In this document: one piece after another, positions 5,332-10,037 of the stretch
Numbering within the stretch: position 1 is the stretch's first letter
How the letters are laid out: each line of letters starts with the position of its first letter
Assembly (NCBI GenBank): GCA_964620215.1
Contig: CAZUJE010000107.1
Location: 1 to 10,037, forward strand
Length of the DNA: 10,037 nt
Direction: 5' to 3'
Origin: JAUSIF01 sp964620215
GTDB taxonomy: Bacteria; Pseudomonadota; Alphaproteobacteria; Rhizobiales; Xanthobacteraceae
Notes under the pieces: model-generated
The model's input: the letters and a program-made list of their open reading frames with translations, nothing else
What the model was told of the DNA's origin: nothing
Databases searched by the model: none
Program-made: the position numbers and the translations under genes

Positions 5332-6366
5332 TTAAGCCGCCTTCTTTTTCGGCGCGAGCAGCTTGCGGTTCACCAGCTCTTCGGCGATCTGGACGGCGTT
5401 CAACGCCGCACCCTTGCGCAGATTGTCCGACACGCACCAGAAGGCGAGACCGTTCTTCACGGTCTTGTCTTCCCGGATGCGCGATACATAGGTCGCATCC
5501 TCACCGGTAGCGTCGATCGGCGTGACGTAGCCTCCGTTCTCACGCTTGTCGATCACCTGAACGCCGGGCGCATTGCGCCAGATATTGCGCGCTTCATTCG
5601 CCGAGAGCGGAGTTTCGAACTCGACATTGATCGCTTCCGAGTGGCCAATGAAAACCGGAACACGTACGCAGGTGGCCGTCACCTCGATCTTGGGATCAAG
5701 GATTTTTTTAGTCTCGGCCAACATCTTCCATTCTTCCTTCGTGTACCCGTCGTCCCTGAAGACGTCGATGTGCGGGATCACGTTGAAGGTAATGCGCTTG
5801 GTGAACTTCGTGGGCGGATACTCGCTGAAACCGTAGACCCCCTTGGTCTGGCGTTCCAGCTCATCCATTCCTTCCTTGCCTGCACCGGACACCGACTGAT
5901 AGGTCGAAACCACGACGCGCTTGATCTTCGCGCGGTCATGCAGCGGCTTCAACGCAACGACCATCTGGATCGTGGAGCAGTTCGGGTTCGCGATGATGTT
6001 CTTCTTCTTGTATTCCGAAATCGCTTCCGGGTTCACTTCCGGCACAACCAGCGGCACATCTTCGTCGTAGCGCCAGCAGGACGAGTTATCGATCACGACG
6101 CAGCCCTGGGCGGCGATCTTCGGCGACCATTCCTTGGAAACGGAGGACCCCGCGGACATCAGGCAGATGTCGGTATCGGAAAAGTCGTGCTGCTCCAGCG
6201 CCTTCACCTTAAGGGTGCGTTCACCATAAGAGACTTCGACGTTCATCGAGCGGCGGGAAGCGAGCGGAACAATCTCGTCCGCATCGAAGCCGCGCTCCGA
6301 AAGAATGTTGAGCATTGCCCGCCCGACATTGCCGGTGGCGCCCACGATCGCAACTTTGTAACCCAT
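5332..6366 (-). CDS. asd: Aspartate-semialdehyde dehydrogenase
   Basis: Converts aspartyl-4-phosphate to aspartate-4-semialdehyde with NADPH, the branch point to lysine, diaminopimelate, threonine and methionine; cytoplasmic. The 344-residue length is normal. The N-terminal Rossmann fold shows VAIVGATGNVGRAML (5-19), then SAGSSVSKEW (71-80), VVIDNSSCWR (90-99), and the catalytic-cysteine motif ANPNCSTIQM with Cys130. SVSGAGKEG, the VPVFIGHSEAINVEF segment with the expected active-site histidine, and an Asn/Gly-rich C-terminal region follow. The protein ends in a short basic tail, APKKKAA. The ATG at 6364-6366 has GGAGAG at 6373-6378 with a 6-nt spacer. It seems to be a single-gene unit, convergent with carbonic anhydrase and divergent from a membrane-anchored unknown protein. 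Confidence 0.97.
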   Translation of the reverse strand: MGYKVAIVGATGNVGRAMLNILSERGFDADEIVPLASRRSMNVEVSYGERTLKVKALEQHDFSDTDICLMSAGSSVSKEWSPKIAAQGCVVIDNSSCWRYDEDVPLVVPEVNPEAISEYKKKNIIANPNCSTIQMVVALKPLHDRAKIKRVVVSTYQSVSGAGKEGMDELERQTKGVYGFSEYPPTKFTKRITFNVIPHIDVFRDDGYTKEEWKMLAETKKILDPKIEVTATCVRVPVFIGHSEAINVEFETPLSANEARNIWRNAPGVQVIDKRENGGYVTPIDATGEDATYVSRIREDKTVKNGLAFWCVSDNLRKGAALNAVQIAEELVNRKLLAPKKKAA

Positions 6367-6481
6367 CGTTCACTCTCCGCAGAGATTTCGCCGCAGATTG
6401 CCCCGCGCTAAACCTGATGGCAGCGGCTTCTACGCGAGAAGTAGGCATATCGCAACGCTGACGTCAGGGGAGCGGCTGCCG
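6367..6481. promoter_or_regulatory. Divergent gap between asd and the membrane-anchored unknown gene
   Basis: This 115-bp stretch should contain the asd promoter and that of the plus-strand gene. It holds the asd ribosome-binding site (6373-6378), a 10-bp palindrome CTGACGTCAG at 6458-6467, a small dyad CTTCT (6427-6431) / AGAAG (6437-6441), and AGGGGAG at 6466-6472 before the GTG at 6482. No confident sigma-70 hexamers were found. Confidence 0.4.
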
Positions 6482-7378
6482 GTGCCCGATCGCGACTTCA
6501 TCCAGCTTTGGCAGGAACACCTGTCCCATACGGCCTACCGCATGGTGGAGAATATCTTTCGTTGCGCGGACCGCATGGCGGCATTGCGCGAACGCCTGCC
6601 GGGCCGGCCCAATATCGCCGCCTCCACGCTGCTCGCCTACGGATCGGTCGGCATCATGGCCGCGATCCTGTTCAGCAATTTGATGAACCCTGAAGGCAGA
6701 ACGTCTCAGCCCGTGCAGGCGCAGGCACCGGCCAATCCGTGGAGCGAAATCACCCGGATGCACGGAGCCTTCGCCCTGGAAGCTCCGCAGCTCGAAGGTC
6801 TCGAGCAGAAATATCTCGTCCGCCGGCACCGCGAAGGCGGCGGCCGCAAGGATTACCTGACATTCGGCGATCCGTCGGAGACCGGCACTTATGTGCGCGT
6901 GGCGCTCTATCGTCCCGGCGGCGAAGCGGCGCTTGAGCAGGACGCGCTGGAGGCAGTCACCGCTGTCGCGTCTGAGTCTTCCATCGACGCCGAACTGCTG
7001 GAAACCGAAAACCTGCTCACGACAAAATTCGGTCCGTTGTCCGTCGTCGAAATGAACGTTAAGGGCGCGAACGGAAGCCGGAACTGCATTGCCGTCGCGA
7101 ACGCCTGGGCCGACGTGCATATCGGCATCGTTGCATGGTGGTGTAACGGCGGACCAGAACTTGTTTCCCACGGAAAACTCGCCTGCGTGCTGGACCGCCT
7201 CTCGCTGATGAGCGCGGGCGGTGACAAAAAGCTTGCCGATTTTTTCGCCAGGGCTGAATTGAGACGCGGCCAATGCGGAACGCAGAATGTGCTGGTCAGC
7301 CCGACCATCAAGCATTCGACCAATTGGATGAGCGCAAAACCCGATCCGAAACTGCGCGGGCGCGTAGCGGGCCGCTAA
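6482..7378 (+). CDS. Membrane-anchored protein of unknown function
   Basis: I do not recognise a family. From the GTG at 6482 the protein has 298 residues: an N-terminal stretch of about 44 residues with several Arg and His, one membrane helix (about 45-67, IAASTLLAYGSVGIMAAILF), a Gln/Pro/Ala-rich linker, and a roughly 220-residue C-terminal domain with several aromatic residues and four cysteines (in RNCIA, WWCNGG, LACVLD and RGQCGT). With one anchor helix this domain is probably periplasmic, which would allow disulfides; topology is inferred. The GTG start is preferred because AGGGGAG lies 9 nt upstream; the frame remains open to a TTG at 6398 and an internal ATG occurs at 6542. It diverges from asd and ends 1 bp before the stop of the convergent cytochrome gene. 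Steady codon use across the frame supports a real gene. Confidence 0.8.
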   Translation: MPDRDFIQLWQEHLSHTAYRMVENIFRCADRMAALRERLPGRPNIAASTLLAYGSVGIMAAILFSNLMNPEGRTSQPVQAQAPANPWSEITRMHGAFALEAPQLEGLEQKYLVRRHREGGGRKDYLTFGDPSETGTYVRVALYRPGGEAALEQDALEAVTAVASESSIDAELLETENLLTTKFGPLSVVEMNVKGANGSRNCIAVANAWADVHIGIVAWWCNGGPELVSHGKLACVLDRLSLMSAGGDKKLADFFARAELRRGQCGTQNVLVSPTIKHSTNWMSAKPDPKLRGRVAGR

Positions 7379-7379
7379 A

Positions 7380-7775
7380 TCACTTTTTCAAGAACGGATT
7401 CTGCCAGCCGCCCTGCTCGGGCGCGCGGTCGGGAAAAGCTTTCTCAAGATAATCAAGCAGAGGCTGGCGATCCTTTTCGTCCAGCTTCGCCATGCCATGC
7501 CGGTCGCTCATCAGGTCAATGATCCCATCCCAGCGCGCGCGGCTCATGCCTTGCGATGCCACGAGCTTGAAGGCGTGGCAGGCGGCACAGGAATAAAAAG
7601 TCTCTTCGCGGTTTGGAAAATCCGGAAACTGTTCCGGCATTTCTTCTTTCGGCGTAAAAACGGGTGTCTGCGATTGCGCGAGAGACGGAGCAACCGCCAT
7701 CACCATCAGAACGGAAAAAACAAAGCGGACGGCCGAAGCCGCCCGCTGTTTTTCGTTTTGCTTGCATGCACTCAA
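7380..7775 (-). CDS. Periplasmic monohaem cytochrome c, partner of the sulfite dehydrogenase
   Basis: Small exported c-type cytochrome, 131 residues from the TTG at 7773-7775. A signal peptide is visible (hydrophobic VRFVFSVLMVMAVAPSLA, likely cleavage after Ala33). The single haem-binding motif CAACH is at 63-67, and Met89 or Met95 downstream may be the sixth haem ligand. It follows the sulfite dehydrogenase gene by 4 nt on the same strand and is likely translationally coupled. This arrangement and the single haem resemble SorB of SorAB-type sulfite dehydrogenases rather than the dihaem SoxD. It would accept electrons from the molybdenum subunit and pass them to the respiratory cytochrome pool. 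The start is uncertain: an in-frame TTG at 7788-7790 would overlap the upstream gene. No ATG is available before the signal peptide core. Confidence 0.85.
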   Translation of the reverse strand: MSACKQNEKQRAASAVRFVFSVLMVMAVAPSLAQSQTPVFTPKEEMPEQFPDFPNREETFYSCAACHAFKLVASQGMSRARWDGIIDLMSDRHGMAKLDEKDRQPLLDYLEKAFPDRAPEQGGWQNPFLKK

Positions 7776-7779
7776 CAGC

Positions 7780-9165
7780 TCACCCCACAAGAATCGCGAC
7801 GCGATGATAAGGGTTGCCGCCGTAGCCGCTCGGATTCCAGAACGGCGCCATATGCGGCTGCATCTTGCCGGTGGAGTCCGTCGCGCGTGTCCAGATTTCG
7901 TAATAACCGTCCGATGGAAGTTTTACGGAAGCCGTCCAGCGCTGCCAGTCGAAACGGTTTTTCGCGGCTTGCAATCTCGCCGTCTGCCACGACTGGCCGA
8001 AGTCGATGGACACATCCACCTGCTTCACTGTGTTGTCGCCGGCCCAGGAAGCGCCGCGTAATTCCACAGCGCCCGTGCCGGCCGTGAATTTCGCGCCATT
8101 GGCAGGATTGGTGATGATGGAACGAACTGGCATCGATTCCAGAATCTTGAAATTCTTGGGATCGGCCTTGTCGCCCGGCACCATCGGCTTGATGCTGACG
8201 CGGTAGGACGTGCCGGTCATGCCGGGGCCGTCATGTTCCTTGTCGCGTATCCAGATGCGGTTCAGCCACTTGTGCGAGGCCGATCCGGGCCAGCCCGGAA
8301 TGACGAGCCGCACCGGGCCGCCATGAATAGCAGGCAGCGGCTGTCCGTTCATCGCCCAGACGATCATGGAATTCGGATCCATCGCCTTAGCCATACGCAC
8401 ACCGCGCGAAAGCGTCGGTTTGCTCGCATCGCCGGAAAGATGCGTGTCCGCGCCGTAATGTGCGGTGTAAATGCCTGATGGCTTTACCCCCGCCGTCTTC
8501 AATACGTCGCCAAGACGAACGCCGGTCCACTCCGCGCAGCCGGCACCGCCATTCGTCCACTGATTGCCGCTGGCGCGAGGCGTGTAAAAGGACCGCCCGT
8601 TGCCGCCGCATTCCAGCACCATGCGCTGGGTCTGCGCGCGGAATTTTTTCTTCAGGTCGCCAAGCGTGATTTCCTGCTTGTTGTTCACTTCCCCGTCGAT
8701 GGTAATTTTCCAGCTATCCGGATTCGGCGGCATATCGACCGAATTGCCGTTGTTGCGGATGAAGAATTTATCGAGCGGCGTCGTATCGTCGTTCAGCAAA
8801 TGCTCCGGCGTCTCCGCGACCAACGGCTTGTCGCCGATCACGACGAGACCTTTGTCCTTGCCAGGGAAATCCAGATAGACCGGCCCCTTCGGCGCGGGCG
8901 GTGCTGCGGGAGCGGCCGCAGGCGCTGGAGCCGGGGCGGGTGCCGCTCCCTTGTCCTGCGCGAGCGCTGCCGGGAAAAATCCCGATGGAATATTTTGTCC
9001 AAATGGAATTGCTGTTCCAACCAGGCCGCCGAGGGCGGCGAGACCCGCGCCCTCTAAAAATCCGCGGCGATCGGTTCCCGATTTGCGCCCCAATACGACG
9101 GCGTCGGCTCTTTCGGGATCGTCTTGATAAAGTTCATCCAGCGAACGTTCGATCTTCTTAGTCAT
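7780..9165 (-). CDS. Tat-exported molybdenum sulfite dehydrogenase (SorA/SoxC-like)
   Basis: Molybdopterin enzyme of the sulfite oxidase family that oxidises sulfite to sulfate in the periplasm (461 residues). A twin-arginine signal is seen at about 31-69: TDRRGFLEGAGLAALGG, then a hydrophobic region ending in ALA. An Ala/Pro-rich linker follows at about 74-92. The molybdopterin domain contains FFIRNN, RMVLECGGNGRS with the molybdenum-ligand Cys186, CAEWTGVRLGDVL, HYGADTHLSGD, MNGQPLPAIHGGPVRLVIPG and SHKWLNRI. A C-terminal dimerisation-type domain ends in EIWTRATDSTGKMQPH. ATG at 9163-9165 with GGGAGG at 9171-9176, 5 nt away. It sits directly upstream of a monohaem cytochrome c gene, its probable electron acceptor. 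SorA or SoxC naming needs a phylogeny; no other sox genes are in the window. A hairpin-forming dyad lies just before its ribosome-binding site. Confidence 0.93.
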   Translation of the reverse strand: MTKKIERSLDELYQDDPERADAVVLGRKSGTDRRGFLEGAGLAALGGLVGTAIPFGQNIPSGFFPAALAQDKGAAPAPAPAPAAAPAAPPAPKGPVYLDFPGKDKGLVVIGDKPLVAETPEHLLNDDTTPLDKFFIRNNGNSVDMPPNPDSWKITIDGEVNNKQEITLGDLKKKFRAQTQRMVLECGGNGRSFYTPRASGNQWTNGGAGCAEWTGVRLGDVLKTAGVKPSGIYTAHYGADTHLSGDASKPTLSRGVRMAKAMDPNSMIVWAMNGQPLPAIHGGPVRLVIPGWPGSASHKWLNRIWIRDKEHDGPGMTGTSYRVSIKPMVPGDKADPKNFKILESMPVRSIITNPANGAKFTAGTGAVELRGASWAGDNTVKQVDVSIDFGQSWQTARLQAAKNRFDWQRWTASVKLPSDGYYEIWTRATDSTGKMQPHMAPFWNPSGYGGNPYHRVAILVG

Positions 9166-9175
9166 TGGCGCCTCC

Positions 9176-9203
9176 CAAATTCGCCGCTCACAGCGGCGAT
9201 TTG
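9176..9203 (-). repeat. Strong hairpin dyad just upstream of the sulfite dehydrogenase ribosome-binding site
   Basis: TCGCCGCT (9181-9188) and AGCGGCGA (9192-9199) are a perfect 8-bp inverted repeat around a 3-nt centre. With one unpaired base at 9180, the arms extend by four more pairs: CAAA (9176-9179) with TTTG (9200-9203). The 12-pair stem touches the first base of the GGGAGG ribosome-binding site (9171-9176). It could be a 5'-UTR hairpin or an operator. There is no T-run on either side, so an intrinsic terminator is unlikely. Confidence 0.6.
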
Positions 9204-9220
9204 CGCGTTATGTCGAGGTC

Positions 9221-9244
9221 TTCGGTTACTTGCGGTAATCCGAA
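9221..9244. repeat. Second dyad in the sulfite dehydrogenase upstream region
   Basis: TTCGG-TTAC (9221-9229) pairs with GTAA-T-CCGAA (9235-9244): nine pairs with one bulged T at 9239 and a 5-nt centre. It lies 17 bp beyond the first dyad in the same divergent gap. It may be a regulator-binding site or a second leader hairpin. Confidence 0.45.
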
Positions 9245-9372
9245 TATGTGAGTGTAGGACCAGGAACGCAGGCCGCACAACATGCGTTGCATCAATTGCC
9301 AGTCGGCTCTATTGCCGCGATGCAAAGCGGGGTATTCTGTGCGATGACTTGGTGCCACCAATGAGGGTAATT

Positions 9373-9654
9373 ATGCGTCTTGCGTCTTTCATCGCCATCG
9401 CCGCCGCAGTCGGCATGCTGACAGCGACCATTCCCGCCGAGGCGCAAACCACCACGACGCAAAAAAAGCGCACGCAGATCACCGTGAAAAAACGCAGCTA
9501 CCTCGACGCAGGTACTACGGTAAAGCCGGGCAGCATGAATTATCAGGACTATGCGTTCGGACCGCATATGCGCTCCCCGACCTACGGCCCGCCCGGAAGC
9601 GAACACATGCTGGGCGGCGGCCGCTGGCCGCTATTGCGCTGGTGGGAATACTGA
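9373..9654 (+). CDS. Small secreted protein of unknown function
   Basis: A 93-residue protein with a clear Sec signal peptide (MRLASFIAIAAAVGMLTA, likely cleavage after AEA at residue 24). The mature part has about 69 residues: a Thr/Lys/Arg-rich start with two KKR clusters, a Tyr/Gly/Pro-rich middle, and an aromatic end, RWPLLRWWEY. It has no cysteine, membrane anchor or recognised enzyme motif. I chose the ATG at 9373, which has GAGGG (9363-9367) 5 nt upstream; an ATG at 9361 is in frame but lacks a site of its own. Basic and aromatic composition would fit an envelope-associated protein, but that is only a guess. It diverges from sulfite dehydrogenase and ends 10 bp before the leuB stop. 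Confidence 0.75.
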   Translation: MRLASFIAIAAAVGMLTATIPAEAQTTTTQKKRTQITVKKRSYLDAGTTVKPGSMNYQDYAFGPHMRSPTYGPPGSEHMLGGGRWPLLRWWEY

Positions 9655-9665
9655 GCGGAAACGCT
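9654..9665. other. Short stem-loop between two convergent stops
   Basis: AGCG-GAAA-CGCT forms a 4-bp stem closed by a GAAA tetraloop, spanning the space between the stop of the small secreted protein and the stop of leuB. It has no T-run, so it is at best a weak 3'-end structure. Listed because it is the only hairpin seen at the four convergent junctions. Confidence 0.25.
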
Positions 9666-10037
9666 TAAGCCGCGAGCTTGTCCAGCTCCGCCAAAATCGC
9701 GTCGCCCATTTCCTTCGTGCCGATGAATTTCGCAGCAGCGCCCTTGATGTCGGCGGTGCGAAGACCGCGCTCCAGCGCATTTGCAATCGCCTTTTCGATC
9801 ATGTCGGCGGCATCGCTCAACCCAAACGAATAACGCAACGCCATGCCGAGCGATCCGATCATGGCGATCGGATTCGCGATGCCCTTGCCGGCGATGTCGG
9901 GGGCCGAGCCATGCACGGGCTCATAGAGTGCACGCCGCTTTTTCGTCTTTGCGTCCATCTCGCCGAGCGATGCGGACGGCAACATGCCGAGCGAGCCGGT
10001 CAGCATCGAGGCCACGTCCGACAGCATGTCGCCGAAC
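9665..10037 (-). CDS. leuB: 3-isopropylmalate dehydrogenase (C-terminal part; 5' end beyond the right edge)
   Basis: NAD-dependent oxidative decarboxylation of 3-isopropylmalate in leucine synthesis; cytoplasmic. About 124 C-terminal codons are present. The sequence FGDMLSDVASMLTGSLG, then MLPSASLGEMD, carries the acidic residues that bind the metal in this family. RRALYEPVHGSAPDIAGKG and IANPIAMIGSLGMALRYSFG form the NAD-binding region and tell LeuB apart from isocitrate dehydrogenase. The protein ends AILAELDKLAA with a TAA at 9665-9667. It converges on the small secreted protein gene with 10 bp between stops. It is truncated only by the window edge. Confidence 0.96.
   Translation of the reverse strand, partial: FGDMLSDVASMLTGSLGMLPSASLGEMDAKTKKRRALYEPVHGSAPDIAGKGIANPIAMIGSLGMALRYSFGLSDAADMIEKAIANALERGLRTADIKGAAAKFIGTKEMGDAILAELDKLAA

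Larger units (their letters stand above)
9166..9372. promoter_or_regulatory. Divergent control region between sulfite dehydrogenase and the small secreted protein
   Basis: This 207-bp gap carries two dyads (9176-9203 and 9221-9244), a 13-bp palindrome TTGGTG-C-CACCAA at 9349-9361, and the ribosome-binding sites for both genes. A weak plus-strand hexamer pair, TTGCGG (9230-9235) and TGTAGG (9253-9258) with 17 bp between, is possible but not convincing. No gene is supported here: the plus-strand frame that is open from 9124 has no start signal before 9361. Confidence 0.5.

Noticed and set aside
5641..6411. Plus-strand 256-codon frame opposite asd
   Set aside because: Shadow of asd, with Arg/His-rich composition and no domain.
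6458..6467. CTGACGTCAG palindrome upstream of the membrane-anchored unknown gene
   Set aside because: A single 10-bp palindrome overlapping a ribosome-binding site is easily due to chance; likeness to a eukaryotic CRE has no meaning here.
6464..7315. Minus-strand 283-codon frame opposite the membrane-anchored unknown protein
   Set aside because: The plus-strand reading has a clean membrane helix, a ribosome-binding site and a neat fit to its neighbours; the minus frame has none of these.
7516..7767. Alternative frame starting at the ATG at 7765-7767 for the cytochrome gene
   Set aside because: It begins at the only nearby ATG but reads through without a haem motif or signal peptide; the CAACH frame is the real one.
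9124..9360. Upstream part of the frame containing the small secreted protein
   Set aside because: The signal peptide and ribosome-binding site place the start at 9373, and the upstream portion overlaps the sulfite dehydrogenase start.
1..10037. A defence system, prophage, mobile element, CRISPR array, tRNA or new biosynthetic cluster
   Set aside because: I looked for transposase or integrase genes, terminal repeats, direct-repeat arrays, cloverleaf structures and unusual toxin-antitoxin-like pairs and saw none. The genes are mostly core metabolism.

Overview
The window reads as ordinary chromosome of an alphaproteobacterium, most likely a Hyphomicrobiales (Rhizobiales) member of the Bradyrhizobium / Nitrobacteraceae / Xanthobacteraceae kind. 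This placement rests on three things: GC-rich coding sequence, a mitochondrial-like SdhA in an sdhC-sdhD-sdhA order, and the overall look of the Asd, beta-carbonic anhydrase and LeuB proteins. It is an inference from recognition, not a database result. Coding density is very high. I see no tRNA, rRNA, insertion sequence, prophage, CRISPR array or broken gene.

Layout, left to right. Positions 1-1655 on the minus strand hold sdhC, sdhD and the 5' two-thirds or less of sdhA (succinate dehydrogenase, complex II), tightly coupled; sdhA runs off the left edge. A 177-bp AT-rich gap (1656-1832) separates this operon from a divergent plus-strand pair: a LysR-type regulator (1833-2720) and a secreted LpqC / PHB-depolymerase-type esterase (2742-3710). 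Next come a minus-strand CoA-ester lyase of the HpcH/HpaI-CitE family (3697-4584), a divergent beta-carbonic anhydrase (about 4654-5328), minus-strand asd (5332-6366), a plus-strand membrane-anchored protein of unknown function (6482-7378), a minus-strand periplasmic sulfite dehydrogenase with its monohaem cytochrome c (7380-9165), a small plus-strand secreted protein of unknown function (9373-9654), and the 3' end of leuB on the minus strand (9665 to the right edge).

How the genes relate. Sdh feeds electrons from succinate to quinone. The sulfite dehydrogenase/cytochrome pair would oxidise sulfite in the periplasm and pass electrons to the cytochrome c pool. Asd and LeuB are amino-acid biosynthesis enzymes (aspartate family and leucine). 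Beyond sdhCDA, the sulfite dehydrogenase pair and possibly lysR-esterase, the genes seem to be separate transcription units packed in alternating orientation. Four convergent pairs meet with almost no space between them (a 14-bp overlap, then gaps of 3, 1 and 10 bp).

I found no clear new multi-gene system. The most interesting unexplained structure lies in the short divergent gaps. Each of the three gaps at 1656-1832, 4585-4653 and 9166-9372 carries one or more good inverted repeats next to or across ribosome-binding sites. One of them, in the sdhC leader, is fully paired as RNA only on the sdhC-sense strand.
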